64,000 bases of DNA from assembly GCF_040412425.1 (NCBI RefSeq), contig NC_089741.1, forward strand, positions 37,157,038-37,221,037, given 5' to 3'. The translations under genes were made by a program, and so were the position numbers. This document shows, one piece after another, positions 10,216 to 24,699 of the stretch (its first letter is position 1; each line of letters opens with the position of its first letter). A model generated the notes under the pieces. The model worked only from the letters and a program-made list of their open reading frames with translations. It ran no database searches and had not been told where the DNA came from. This stretch comes from Macrobrachium rosenbergii. Its lineage: Eukaryota > Arthropoda > Malacostraca > Decapoda > Palaemonidae.

Positions 10216-11664
10216 GTGTATATCAGGCGTTCTCAAACTTTTTAACTTGTCGACCCCCCCCCAAAGCCTAGCATATAATAATTCAAGAAAAAAAATGTCA
10301 AAATCAATTTGAGTAGTATTAGTTTAGTACTTGTCATGCAGTATGATAAAAAGGTAACATACAGTACGAAAATATGTTTGGAACTTTAGGTGTACGAGTA
10401 TATGTAACGTAATTTTTGGTGCAACGTACCGTTTCCTTCCACTGTTGACCTCAATGTGAAGGATTTTCCTGATGGGACTCAACAGGCATACTGATATTAG
10501 GTTGATTGTTGGTGAGCTTCAGCCGTAGGTCACCTTGTTCTTCCAGGCTCAGTCGTCTCCTCTGTTTTGTTAAGAGTGCGTTTGCATGACTGAAACCAGC
10601 TTCAACCATGTTTGAACTTGGGAAAGTGAGTAAAATGGCTCAACCACTGCACAAAGCTGAGGTTTTTCTGCATCATCTGTCATTTCATCAATTCTTTGCA
10701 CTTTACTGTTACTTAATGGCAAATTGTTCAGAACAGAGTGAGAATCTTTCTTCATAACAGTTTCTGTAACTTCTTTAATGGCAGGGATTATGATTTCCTC
10801 ACCAACAGTGTGCGCCTTTCCTCTTTTTGCTATCATGAGAGAGACGATGTATTAGGCTTTCAAACCTCTTTTCAGTATCAGCATTTGCTGGCGCTTTAAA
10901 AGTCTTGACATTTGAACGACTTTTGAATTTTTCTTTTAGTGTTCTGAAATAGTCAAGGTCTTTGTCTTCATTGTCAGAGTGAACCCTTTCAGGTGGCCCT
11001 TCATCTTTGCAGGTTTCATGGCATCATTACTGAAAGCCTTTTCACAACAAGAGACACAGTGGCATGGTGTCGTTGGTTAATGAAGTAATGAATCCATATT
11101 TCAAATATTCCTGAGAATGCTGTCGGCATTTCCTCTTAGCGGCAACAGCAGCCATTATAATCATAATTTTTAATGCAAGTCACAAAAATCAGTTCAGGGA
11201 TAACACTTATGGGAGCTGAGAGCACATTGAACTACTATGTGTGAGACAGTGAGAGATGTGGGTGGGATGGGATGGAGTGGCAGATACACTGCACGCTCAG
11301 TACGGGACGTAGACAGGAATGCATCCTGTATGGACAGTAGAACTGGGGTGGGAAGTGGCTGGTTGAACCTAGTGTTGCAAGCTCTGTTGAAAATCTGAGA
11401 TTTTTAGTGAAAAAATAATTGACCTATTTTTGTAATTCAAGACAGTAATATAATTTTTAATATAATGGGGTCTGACAATAAGGTTTTCCAAATTATTAAT
11501 GAGAATTTCAAATCAGGAGGCTTCATTGGTCAAGTAGACCCCAGCATTGAACATTCACCGACACGTTAGTTATTCATCGACCCCTTTTTCAACTCCATGG
11601 CTATTCATCGACCCCTTGACCCTGAGGTCCGATATCAACCACTTTGAGAACCCCTGGTGTATAC
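10216..11664. mobile_element. Internally deleted hAT transposon with TIRs and 8-bp TSD
   Basis: The element spans 10224-11656 (1433 bp). Its left end reads CAGGCGTTCTCAAAC. The right end on the opposite strand reads CAGGGGTTCTCAAAG, a match at 13 of 15 positions. The CAGGGGTTCTCAAA terminus is typical of hAT elements related to ZBED5/SCAND3-type transposases. Direct flanks GTGTATAT (10216-10223) and GTGTATAC (11657-11664) match at 7 of 8 bases, as expected of an 8-bp hAT target duplication. The interior encodes, on the minus strand, an N-terminal BED region fused to the C-terminal dimerisation region, with the catalytic centre missing. The element is therefore non-autonomous. Confidence 0.92.
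10451..11155 (-). pseudogene. hAT (ZBED5/SCAND3-like) transposase relic, catalytic core deleted
   Basis: Reading down the minus strand from an ATG at 11155 there is a BED-type zinc finger. It has a CLLC-like CXXC split by one extra T near 11045-11050, then MKPAKMKGHLKG and, after a second frame change, VHSDNEDKDLDYF. A linker follows, and then IAKRGKAHTVGEEIIIPA..LPLSNSKVQ (10570-10836), the conserved stretch after the BED finger in this family. The frame changes again and continues directly into MVEAGFSHANALLTK..RRRLSLEEQGDLRLKL, the hATC dimerisation region, with a stop at 10451. The ~400 residues normally between these parts, including the DDE catalytic residues, are absent. It cannot make an active transposase, though the TIRs could have been mobilised in trans. 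Confidence 0.88.
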
Positions 11665-12053
11665 AATAGTTTCATTGTCTTGTGAACTCATTACAAGTTA
11701 TATGCTATACTGTAGCAGTATTGCTGAGTGCCGAACCTTCCTCTATGCCGTCCTTGAGTTGTATCTACGTATTATGTTTCTGCAAGAGTTTAGTCTTCTA
11801 AAATCCCTACATGTTCAGTTTTGCTTTTGTATGAGACTTTAAGATTATTTATTAGTTGTAATTTTTCTGTTTAATTTTTTTTTCAAATTCTGTATTTGCA
11901 GTTTAAATTTAGCAGCTCCTTTTTTTTTTTTTGTAATGCAGAGTTTTGTGTTGAAGTTTAATTTAATTATGGAATAATTTTTGCTCCTACCTATAGAATA
12001 ACAGATGTCCTTTATATTTTTTTAATTGGATCATCTCTATCATCAACCTTGTT

Positions 12054-12057
<4 letters not shown>
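11665..12057. other. Unassigned AT-rich DNA
   Basis: Poly-T runs and no recognised feature. The 61-aa frame at 11657-11842 begins in the hAT target duplication and is not credible. Confidence 0.5.

Positions 12058-12118
<61 letters not shown>
12058..12118. repeat. (CT)n microsatellite
   Basis: An uninterrupted CT run of about 30 units. The minus-strand Arg-Glu frame across it is an artefact. Confidence 0.97.
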
Positions 12119-12120
<2 letters not shown>

Positions 12121-12689
12121 TAACTAAGTTTTGCATAGGACCATTGAAGGATTCATTCTTTGTCTTGTGGTCGGCCTGTGTGTCATGATACATTTCAGAA
12201 AAGGACCTCTGTTTAACCTCTATTTCATGATCAGTGTGAGCTCTATGACTCATCCTCACCATCATCTTAGGTTTTTTGTTTTGTCTCTCCTGTACAGTTT
12301 TAAGATGCTCATTGAGTATTTTTCATGTTTGTCCATTCCCTGTTCTTATTTGCAGTACATGTTCCTGGTATTTAAGGTGTTACCCTTCCTCCAGCCTGTT
12401 TTTATTATTTCAAAGCCTTCATTTTTGTGTGAACTGTTCTGCCTTTCCTTTCATCACATGACAGTCATTGTGGTCTAATCTGTTTTTGAGTGACAACAGT
12501 CTAAAATGTGACCTGTAGAAATGTTTCACTTAGATGTGATTCATGTGGTTTCAGTCCCTGCTGAACCCTCTCCCAGATAATCTGCTCAGCCACTTTCCTA
12601 ACCAGATATTTTCAATTTGTCTTAACTACAGAAGTTCAAACTTAGATGCAGTGCATTACTACCTTCAAGCAATTCTTTACTCACATTTT
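12119..12689. other. Unassigned AT-rich DNA
   Basis: Overlapping frames at 12131-12478, 12276-12461 and 12543-12725 are open, but they are rich in Phe, Cys, Leu and Ser and have no motif. I see no splice or family evidence for a gene. Confidence 0.45.
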
Positions 12690-12835
12690 CATCTGTTTAT
12701 TGATTTGTTAATTTTTCTTTTCTAATAACTTCTCTCTTCTTTTGTTTTCTTATTAGGCCTACCTTCTGTTACTTCTTGCAAATGGACACCACATTCCTTG
12801 GAAGCTTGAACTTCAAGTCAGTGGCCCCCCTGTAA
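12690..12835 (-). repeat. Family B dispersed repeat fragment
   Basis: TTACTTCTTGCAAATGGACACC..TTCCTTGGAAGCTTG..CTTCAAGTCAGTGGCCCCC is the reverse complement of the head of the family B copies at 35.2, 38.8 and 42.1 kb. The stretch mimics an exon (TTCTTATTAG before it, GTAAGC after it), but the repeat identity explains it. Confidence 0.85.
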
Positions 12836-12987
12836 GCTTGTTCTGTATGAATTTGGTTTATTTTCTAAAAAAAAAAAACAATTCCATTCACCATAAGCTT
12901 GGTTTTAATGATACTGCTTTCATTCTCCATTCCACTATTCCATCTTTTGAGCTAGTATGCCCAGGCCTCTTCCTCTGTAGTTCCTCA

Positions 12988-13252
12988 TTGGGCGAGGTGG
13001 TAGAGTTGTGGGCTAGCACTCGCTAGGCCCGAGTTCGAGTCTCCGGCCGGCTAATGAAGAATTAGAGGAATTTATTTCTGGTGATAGAAATTCATTTCTT
13101 GCTATAATGTGGTTTGGATTCCACAATAAGCTGTAGGTCCCGTTGCCAAGTAACCAGTTGGTTCTTAGCCACGTAAAATAAGTCTAATCCTTGGGGCCAG
13201 CCCTCTCTAGGAGAGCTGTTAATCAGCTCATTGGTCTGGTAAAACTAAGGTA
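12988..13252 (+). mobile_element. tRNA-derived SINE
   Basis: TGGTAGAGTTG at 12998-13008 fits the RNA polymerase III A box (TRGYNNARNNG) exactly, and GAGTTCGAGTCTCC at 13031-13044 approximates the B box. The tail (GAATTTATTTCTGGTGATAG, CCACAATAAGCTG, AACCAGTTGGTT, GGAGAGCTGTTAA) is shared with an inverted copy at 49.6-49.9 kb. It is therefore a retroposed family with a tRNA-like head and an unrelated body, not a functional tRNA gene. Confidence 0.9.
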
Positions 13253-14019
13253 TAGGCGGTTCCTCTTTGTCTGCTCTTAACACCAGGTCCTGCTCATATG
13301 GTAGCCCCCAGGTACCTTCCTTTTTTGTTATTCCTTTATAGCATCTGCCGTGACTTTGATTGCAAGTAAATGACTGAGCTCAGATCCTTGTGATGGACTG
13401 CAATATTTATCACGACCTTTTGATATACTCTGCCTATTATTGATTTCACTAAAGATCCTCTGTTATATTTTAGTGTCCTCGACTTTACAATGTAAGATGT
13501 GTGCATTTTTATAATTATTAAGCACTCATTCCATCCAGTGTGAGTATGTTTACAATGTAATTGCTATCGTAAAGTGACAATTATTTGTTCTTGCTGAGTA
13601 TGTTTGAAAAGAGAGTATTGAGTTCATCCTGAAAATAGAAAAAAAAACTTTTTTCTAAGAAATTTCTGTTATTTGAAATAAATATTTTTGTGTGTTTGTA
13701 AACCTATGTTAACTCTGGCTTGCTGTCTCTCTGGTATTTATACAGAGAAGCTTGTTTCAGGAACTGTTTTATTGATAATTTAGAGAGAAACCTATGTTCT
13801 GAATGAAAAGTATAAAAAGATTGGCATTGTGGTGATAGCAGGTGAAATTGTTTATTTGATTAAATTTTGCAAATTCTTTATTTCTTTTTGGTCAGGTTTT
13901 TGTGTTCAGTTGTAATTCTTTGCAGATTTTTGGCAGATGTTTTTGTGTAAAGGATAAACCATTGGTGGCTGTTATACCTACTTAAGTTTTTCATGATTGC
14001 TTCCCAATAAGTAGTCAAT
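13253..14019. other. Unassigned DNA
   Basis: No gene, RNA or repeat family recognised. Confidence 0.5.
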
Positions 14020-14625
14020 GGTAGACTATTTCGTTTGCTCAGGTATAACAAACCTTGTGTTGACATGTAAATGACCATTTTTTATGGGGTAGTCATTCAG
14101 AGTTCTTTGTTGAGATCTTCTCTGGACAAAAATTTCTTTGGGTTGATTCTGTTTCTCATGATTTCTGCACTGAAGTCCAGAAGAGTACAGTTCTGTATAC
14201 AAACACCAAACTGAAGATATAAATGTAAACACAGTGACCTCCTGTATCTGGTTAAAGTACTTTGTGACACCAATAATATCTTCCTCCACTAGTATATTTC
14301 TTAACGTGTTTGAATTGCTGATCAAATTGGCATTTGCTTTCTAACCATTTTCTTTGGTCCCATCCTATGTGCTTGCAAGCAGTGGTTTGAGATCTCTGTT
14401 CTGCTCCTCCAGGCTTTAGTAAGAATTGCTTGCTTACTGCTGAGGACAAACTGCACAGAGTTTGCATGTTTCCTACACTGACCAAAAGCTCCACCATTCC
14501 TGAGCTAACTGAGCTAATGTTCTACAGTGAAGGGCAGAATCTCTGTCCTTCACACCATCACTACCCTTTTTGCGAGAAGCATCTGATGATGAGCTGCCTG
14601 TAAACCATATCAGTTGACCTGAAAT
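14020..14625 (-). pseudogene. Possible decayed coding segment, unidentified
   Basis: On the minus strand an acceptor-like TTTGTCATTTCAG (ending near 14623) is followed by about 45 open codons, including GSSSSDASRKKGSDGVKD and LAQLAQE. Two shifted frames then stay open for 57-99 codons, with coiled-coil-like wording such as EEQNRDLKPLL. No single frame is continuous and there are in-frame stops. I cannot name a family. It may be a broken gene piece or only chance open frames in GC-balanced DNA. Confidence 0.2.
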
Positions 14626-15409
14626 GACAAAGATTGAGATATGTCCTCTGAATGTTCCAGATTTGTAGGTTTGATAGGGAACTGAATCCCTTCTTGCAAA
14701 CTTTTTCTTTTAGATGGTATTTTGACTATCTCATCTTTCAGTTGGTCATGCTCCTATGGTATAAGATATTTCTTTTTTTATCTCGGGAATATAGTGCTCT
14801 TACAATGACAGTGCTTCTTGGTCTTGCTTCCCGTCTCAGTGGGGGTGTAGAAGTGCAGTTTCTTATTTTCTTTTGTTAACAATTTGTCATCCTCTCTCTG
14901 TTCTGTAATACTTGTCAGGCTACTGCAACCCAGATTTATTCTTTTAAATGATTCATCTTGATCTTTTCATATAAAAAATTTCTTTTCATGAGACTATTAA
15001 TATTTCCCAAGATTTTGGGTTTTCCTTATTTTCTTCAAGAGACCAGAGTCTCATTTCATTTAACCTTCTTGTGTTGTTTCATGTTTATTGCACTCCCCTT
15101 TGGTCTCATCTCCACAAACACCTGCCGTTACCTACGGTACGTATTGAAACCCCCTTTCTTCAGGTGACCATAACTCCTTTGGGTGTGTTTGTGAACTCAA
15201 GGTTCTTTTAGTGTGCTACGGGGAAAGGTCTTTCACGATGACAGTAAAAGCCACTGTTAAGGAAAATATATCATTGTTTTGAATATTCATGGAAGGTCTT
15301 ACCTGCTGTGTAACTGCCATTTACATATTGGAATACAGAACTTGGTCTCTCCATCTGAATTAACAATGAAGGCCTTTGTGAAATAATAGGTTTTTCACAT
15401 ATGAAACCA

Positions 15410-15412
<3 letters not shown>
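14626..15412. other. Unassigned DNA
   Basis: No recognised feature. The short Phe-rich frames at 14652-14879 and 14958-15167 have no motif support. Confidence 0.5.
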
Positions 15413-15470
<58 letters not shown>

Positions 15471-15482
15471 CCTCTCTCTCTC
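15413..15482. repeat. (CT)n microsatellite
   Basis: A CT run of about 27 units followed by an imperfect TTTTCCTCTCTCTCTC extension. Confidence 0.97.
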
Positions 15483-18110
15483 ATTTTTCACCTATTATGC
15501 TGTATTGTGTTATTGTTTTTAGATAATTTTCTTTTCCTTGTTAATTTCAAAGTGTTCATACAGATACAGACCTAGTTTTAATGATGCCATTTTTGCTGGT
15601 CCAAACAGAGTCAAACATAAAATTTTGTTGAAGGGGTTTGACTATTTGTTACTTTTTGAAATGTTATGATGAATTAGATGTTCGTGTCACCATGTAATAA
15701 TGGTATTGTAGATTTTCATTACAAAACCAGTCATTATGTGCTGAATCGTGAAAAGTCCTCTGATGGAGAAAATATTTTTGGGGTTTCTTTGACATGTCAG
15801 GATTATTCTTAGTTATGCATCAGATTTTTCTTTAGGGGGAGTTGGAAATCTGTCTTAAGTACTCTCTTTTCTCTTTTGATTGTCCATTTTGTACCTGAAT
15901 TCCCATGTGGTCCATCGTTCCATTACATTGTACCTCCTGAATTGGCTAATGTTTACAGGCCCCAGTGCTTTGACATTCTTGTGTGTCCCTGTTGAGAACT
16001 GGTTCATGGTTTTTGAGTAGATTTTGGTGTGCACTACTGTAGAATGGAGTCTGTGTGAAAACATCCAAAGGACTCTAGTCAATACTGCTCCATTGTGTTA
16101 GTGAATTTATAGATTATATCCAACTTTAATAGTTCGTCACGATATCTGCTGATGGAGTTAGTTTTTTCCTTCAGTCTTGTAGCTAAACAAAGATTGCATT
16201 GTTCTTTTTTAAAGACTGAAATGGTGGCTGCCTACAGAGGATTTTTAACCTTGGAAATAAAGTAGTATGGTACAAAAGATTACAGTATATGAACTCAGAC
16301 GTTGTACTCTGCACTCACTTCCTGGTCTCCACATTGATAGCATTGCTTTTAATGATTTTGAATCTGGTGGTACAGTATTTGCTGTTGCTTTTGATTGCAA
16401 GGTTGCATGTTACAATGCCTGATATTGTCTTCAGTGCTGTGTATATAATGCTGCGTAATGTCCTGCATGGACATGGTTCGAGAAATGTTCTACTGTCTGG
16501 ATGACAGGAGCTACGAAGACCTTTGTCTTGTAGATAAAGTGGCTTGAATTGGTGTTTTCCAACTTTCTAGCCATCATCATATATATTAATATTTAAAACT
16601 GTTAAGTGGTTTCCTGCTTGACTGTTTTGAATAAGCTTTTCTTCAGAAACTGACTTCCATTTTAGTTCTTAATTCTCGTGCGTTTAGGAAATGCATGCCA
16701 CAAATTCTCGTACATTTAGGAAATGCATGCCACTCATTTTGAAGAGCATCAATATCCTTAATCTTTTATAGTGTCAGTACATCAGCCTGCTTGATCCTGG
16801 ATGTCTTTCGTTCTCTGATTTAAATCCTGAAATTGTCTTTGTAATTAGCTGCAAATCTGCTCTCAAGCCTCTTGCAGCTTTTAAGTAGGTGTTTTTCTTT
16901 GAAGCGGTTCATTTATGTATGGGTAATCTTTTATTTTTTTCTGTTCTCTCTTTGAACAATTGGTGGTTCCATTCTGTTAAACCGTTGATGCCTCCTCACA
17001 TTTATTCTCAAGAATTGTCTATAGATCCTGAGCAGTTATTATGGTAATCAAATATACTTGCTTTCCATTTGGTATTGAGTCCTAGGCCATGTGCATGCAT
17101 AGGAAACAGGACTGTTCTCTCTTGGCCCCTCAAGGACACAGTGACTCGTTATCATCATCATCAGGCTTGCTTCTTCCTCTGATTCTTGTCCTGAATAATC
17201 TTTAGGGACTGGTACCCATTTCCATGTCTGACCAGAGCAAGAGTGTTCTAATGTATTGATGAATTGCAACTTCAGGTATTGTCATCAACCAAGATTCTTC
17301 TTGATTCTCTTGCTCATATGATAACTGTTGTTGTAGGATGAGTTTTCTCTCTGTTAAGTGAATGTTTATATAGATGATGGGAAGTCCTCCATGTCTTGCA
17401 GCTGAAAGGGATACATTCATCCCCAACTTCTCATCGAGGTGTTTGAGCTCTAAAATAGATGATGTACAAAACTGAGCCTTCCATTAAGAGCTTCATTTTC
17501 TCTGCCAGGACTTGAACAAGGACCTGAATTTGATTGTATCATCTTCTTAAAGTGCACAACTCCAGCCATCGGTGATCTCTTAAAAGTGTCCCTCAACCCT
17601 GGTTGAGAAATGTTCTAAAGATCCCCGGTTTTTGGTCTTTTGAGATGCGTGTTAGCTCAGGTTCCAACCTTAGAACAGTGAGCTATCATATTTTCTGCAC
17701 ATGTTGACACCAAGCAGAAACTTTTAAGCCTAACCCCCAGTTCCACTGGAGGAATTTCAGCCAGTGTAATTCACAATAGCTTTACATTATCAGTCATGCA
17801 AAACCATCACCTTTTTCGTCTAATTTGCTAGAATGTATTCGTAAGATGTTGGCTTCTAGAGCAAAACTTGCCCTCCAGCAAACTCGCCTTGAGAGAGACA
17901 AAGCTTCACCTACAATATTGATCGAATCGTTTAATTATTTAGGTGTTGGTGGAACCTTTACGTCTACACTGCCTTGTCTCTGTTTCATGGACACCTTGGT
18001 GTCCTATGCTAATCGTTGTTTGGCCCAGAGCTTGGCGTTATAGTCTGAATTTCATGACTTTGCAATCATTTGAAGTAGGTACTACCCATTGTGTTATTAA
18101 CCTTGTAGAG
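15483..18110. other. Unassigned single-copy-like DNA
   Basis: No gene is recognised in 2.6 kb. A 32-bp direct duplication lies at 16671-16733 (AATTCTCGTGCGTTTAGG / AATTCTCGTACATTTAGG, each followed by AAATGCATGCCAC). Short frames (16289-16504, 17048-17426, 17825-18125) carry no motif I know. Confidence 0.45.
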
Positions 18111-18365
18111 GGCTACTGCCGTTAGTGCACCTCACAGCACTGCAGTTATTACTTAAGATTCATTTTAATGTGCCTCTGTTCATATTCTTTTCCATCTTAC
18201 TCCCCTCCCTCTCCTAACAACTGTTTCATAGTGCAACTGCTAGATTTTCCTCCTGTTGCACCTTTCAAACCTTTTAACTCTCAATTTCCTTTTGCAGCAC
18301 TAAGTGACCTCATGGGTCCTAGCAGTTGGCCTTTGGCCTAAATTTTATATTCATTTCACTCCTAA
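18111..18365 (-). repeat. Family A dispersed repeat
   Basis: A near full-length copy in reverse orientation: GTTAGTGCACCTCACAGCAC tail, CATAGTGCAACTGC, TCCTCCTGTTGCACC, AAGTGACCTCATGGGTCC, GGCCTTTGGCCTAAATTTTA head. Confidence 0.88.
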
Positions 18366-18540
18366 GCACAATCAGTAAAGCTATTCTCTTATAATATAGA
18401 GAATTGTGTATTGTAAAGGCTTGAATTTCTCTTTAGTGAAGTTTCGGGTCGGTATGAAAAAAGGAGTCGGTCTGACTGGCTGCTAAGACTGGCACAAATG
18501 GCATCTGTAATGCTGAAAGGTTTTTATGAGTAATTTTGGT

Positions 18541-19046
<506 letters not shown>

Positions 19047-19049
<3 letters not shown>

Positions 19050-19204
19050 TTTGTCATTATTTATAAAAAATTAATAATACCCCTTATGAAGGGTTGATGT
19101 AATTCAGAAGAAAGCAAAAAGTATATTTACAACTAATTTGGTTGTAAAGGCAACTAAGTTCCTTGGTTGTAGAACTATAGCTCAAGGTCTCAAGCCTTTT
19201 AATG
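19047..19204. other. AT-rich spacer
   Basis: A short AT-rich stretch with a TTGGTTGTA duplication near 19137 and 19162. No feature called. Confidence 0.5.
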
Positions 19205-19458
19205 TGACGTCATAAGTAACTGCTATGGTATTTAGGCCCGTAGTTGCTGATGCAAGGCCTTGTATAGAAGTGACGTTATGGCTAAACTACAGTTGATGAC
19301 AGCTGTTCTTGTATATGACATCAGAAGTAACTGATCCCGGAACAAAGTTCGGTCGTGTGGACACAGCCTACGTCATAGGTAACTTTTGTAATTACGTAAA
19401 ACCATCAATTGATGACGTAAGCATTCTTGTATAGATATGACATGAACTTATGACGTCA
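19205..19458. promoter_or_regulatory. Cluster of CRE/bZIP-like octamers
   Basis: Perfect TGACGTCA palindromes lie at 19205 and 19451. Variants TGACGTTA (19271), TGACATCA (19317), TACGTCAT (19369), TTACGTAA (19392) and TGACGTAA (19413) lie between them. Another perfect TGACGTCA is at 20336. These match the CREB/ATF/C-EBP-type site class. TTGTATA words recur near 19259, 19309, 19427 and 19465, so part of the pattern may reflect an old tandem repeat. No transcription unit is evident, so a regulatory role is inference only. Confidence 0.4.
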
Positions 19459-19622
19459 GTAATTTTGTATAAAACTAAATAGTGAAGAAATAAAAACTAA
19501 TTAATATCCGGACTCTTATTTAAATCCAAAAACGAAAACTGTGCATGGGGAAGGTTACTCGAAGGAATGAAAAACGAAAATGTATTTGTTTTACCCTTTG
19601 AGCCAGCCCTCGGCTGGAGGTT

Positions 19623-20707
19623 ATAACCAATCTGTCACCAGTTTCGAAGCCGAACAAAGAGCCGTTTTTCTAAGCTGATAGCTGATGACTGGCCGAGACT
19701 GGAAAAGCCTTCGACATACTTCCCTTACATGCTTTCACAGCCGTGTTCCGTTCTCTCTGAAGAATGTTGGATAGACCCTTTCAAGGTAGAAGAATGGCTA
19801 TATGTACAAGAGAGTCAGTGGGGTTTTTGGGAGGTAAGGTTACCCCCTAAAACTAACCCTAAGCTTACGTTCACTCTTACGGCTGTGAAATCGTACTTAG
19901 GCAAATGTTTGACTGCGTGAGTCTAATGAAACATGGCGTGAAATTCCCACCTAGCAGAATTTTGTTCCCGAAGCATAATGGCCTAAAAGATTCCAAGTCC
20001 AGTTCTTCTATGGACAACGTGTTGGGAAATCTACAAGGTGTAAACATATATTTCACCATTCTGCTTCCAGTTTTCATTGAGTTTTCGTAACCGCAAGAGC
20101 GTCTTTCACGTCTTGTTAGAGAAAATGGGTCTTATTCAACCTTCCTAGAAAACCGAGGCGCATTAAGCAAAAGACACTGACTACGATAAATGTATTCTCG
20201 GGCATATTAGCCACTTGACATTGACTTTGCACCCCACACAATTCTTGACTTAGAGCAGTAAAAGGCAATTTATTCGTAAATATCACTGGATAGGGCCATT
20301 TCATCCTTATTTTCAGAGATAATCTTATATTAAACTGACGTCATTCTTTTCAATACGGAGCTGACTAAAATAACTTTGTGTAGCTGAGGGAGCATCACAT
20401 AGCGTATTTTCTGCCATTTTGCCATCAAATATGACATTAAAACGTCAATACGGGTGGAAAAATTGGAGTCACAAACATGAAACTTCAATTCTGTCACCAG
20501 AACTGGCTATTTAGGTGTAAAATTTGACGGCAAAATGATAAAATATAGCAGAATAGGCTATCTCTGTTGATGACCCACCCAATATAGAAATGCTCTATAA
20601 GTGACTTCAAATTCCTTCATTTTTTAAAAAATTAATCTCCTTCAGCCGGAATTTTTAAAGCTGAATTTGTCAATTTCCACTTGACAGTTTTATGATTAGA
20701 TTTCGTT
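19623..20707 (+). repeat. Left arm of long inverted repeat
   Basis: Anchors shared with the right arm are: ATAACCAATCTGTCA; a 24-bp perfect match at 19655-19678 (containing AGAGCCGTTTTTCTAAGCTG); the GTAAGGTTACCC region; TAGAAAACCGAG / CAGAAAACCGAG; GGATAGGGCCATTT (20288); AACTTTGTGTAGCTG (20371); and ATGATTAGATTTCGTT (20692). About 215 bp extra lies between the last two anchors compared with the right arm. Frames at 19729-19920 and 19877-20077 overlap it without recognisable domains. Confidence 0.88.
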
Positions 20708-22429
20708 CCTTCAGATACCTTTGCTTGACTGAATTTTTTTTTGACCAGTGAAATTATGGGAAGATTTAAATTTGACAGAACTCGTAAAATAGCTTAGCAA
20801 CGTTACTGAAATTTGTTAACAGACTCATATCGACTCATATTTTCAGTATTTTACAGCATCTTTGCTGATTATTACGTTCGAGTTTTCTGGAAATCAAATT
20901 TTGATGCATACTCGTATTTCAGTTAAATATTCTTACATTACTTTTCTTTTATATATACAAATTTTAGCTGCATTTTAATTTTAATTGCATTTTTTAAGTC
21001 CATTAATATTACACGTACCAAATATTAAGCGGTGAAGTGCTAAGTTTCTATATCTTAGAATTTAATTACTCCATAACTTTCAAACTTACGGTATATGTCT
21101 AATTTGGGGCTATTTTTGTAAAAAGCAGCTTACATGATATGTTTGTCCACAAGATACATTTGCAAATAATAGAATATTTGATTTATATTCTCAGATGTCT
21201 TTCTGAACGAGAGAATTACAGGAATTTTACAAATAAACGAAACAAATCTAATTAACTTTATTTTACTTCAAATTACAAGTTATCCTTCCGTCTTTGTTAC
21301 AACAATAGCAATTAATCACACCAGGACACACAGTCCCCCAAAAGCAGACAAGTGACCCAAACCCCTTCAGGTGGAACAAGCGCGCCTTGAGGCACTCCCC
21401 CTCCCAAAACAAACCACCACTTCGTCTTATAGGCCTAATGCCACCGTTCAATGTAAGTGATTGAGTCAGGTAAATGGTCAGAGACGTGCAAAGCTACTAT
21501 CCTCCTGCCCCGTTCTTCCTCCCCCAGCAGGACAGCAGGTCGGACTAACGTCAGCCTTCACCCTACACGTGGACCACCAGGCCAGTTTAGGTTGTGTGTG
21601 ATACACCTTGCAAAAATCCATCCCATGACCAGGTAATTAGCGAAAATTGTCCAGTGACTGACTGGGACATTCCATTAGGTGTTTTGAAGTCAGGATGTCT
21701 TCTAAACTCTTTTAACTTTGTTTTGACAAGTGTTTGAAAGGCAGTTTTTGTACTGATCAGCAGAACAGGGCTGCAGGACTTAGATTAGTTTCATATTCCT
21801 TACCAATTACAACTACAAAATTCCTACTTTGCAAATCCGAATGGGGCTACATGACTAACAATGCCTATAAAGGAAAACTGCTGTCTAATTATTGAACATA
21901 TAAAACTACAATTTCGTTGCTCACTAGAACTGACCTACACATAAAAATTACTGTTTCACATACTCACTAGAGTATGGCCATAAGACACCAATAACTGCGA
22001 CTTAGTATTGATCCATAATGGACGTTGCCCTCTGAGACAGTAGCCTACTGGTTAGGGGGAAAACTTCATGGAAGATTATTGCTTTCAGTTTAGATATACC
22101 TCAGGACTTGCTTTTGAAATGCTAATGCTAAACTAATGGCAAACCAAGTTTCAATAACTGTTTGATATCCGAAATCTTGGCCTTTTGTCTTACCTCTTCA
22201 ATAACAATGACACACTTCTTAAAGACCTCTATAAAACTACTGTAATTCTACACGATCCTTGCATTTGTTGCATATAGTAATGAAAGGTATTGCTTTTACC
22301 AAGTGTCAAGTCAGTTTTGTAGATTTTTGTATGCTGGTTAAGATAAAATTACCTTTATATAAAAAATATCCCAGAGAATACTTGACCTCTATTCTTGCAA
22401 GTACCACTTGGGAAAATCCACACTGGAAA
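20708..22429. other. AT-rich interior of the inverted-repeat structure
   Basis: Weak similarity to the right arm may continue to about 20900. The rest holds no recognised gene or repeat, and the 62-aa minus-strand frame at 21263-21451 is unsupported. A GC-richer patch at 21470-21580 has no identified function. Confidence 0.45.
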
Positions 22430-24480
<2,051 letters not shown>

Positions 24481-24699
24481 CTAAATGATCTTGAACCAGT
24501 CTCTTTCTGAATCTTGGACTTGTTTCAAACACCAGCCAACATATCCAGTGCTTCAACTCTCCATCACATACTTAGATTGTTAATAATAATGAAATCCTGA
24601 ATCTAGTCATCCCAAATGATCCCAAATGAAAAAAATCATGGAGCCCTTTTCACTGTACAGAAACGTACACAGACTGTATCTCAAACATATATCACTAAC

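Noticed and set aside
12759..12831. Exon-like segment with TTCTTATTAG before and GTAAGC after, open for 24 codons, phase-compatible with the 6791-6907 candidate
   Set aside because: It is the reverse complement of the family B repeat head seen at 35.2, 38.8, 42.1 and 54.5 kb, so the splice-like borders are coincidental.
12991..13060. Possible tRNA gene
   Set aside because: A and B boxes are present, but the segment continues into a non-tRNA body shared with the copy at 49.6-49.9 kb, so it is a SINE head. The B box deviates from consensus.
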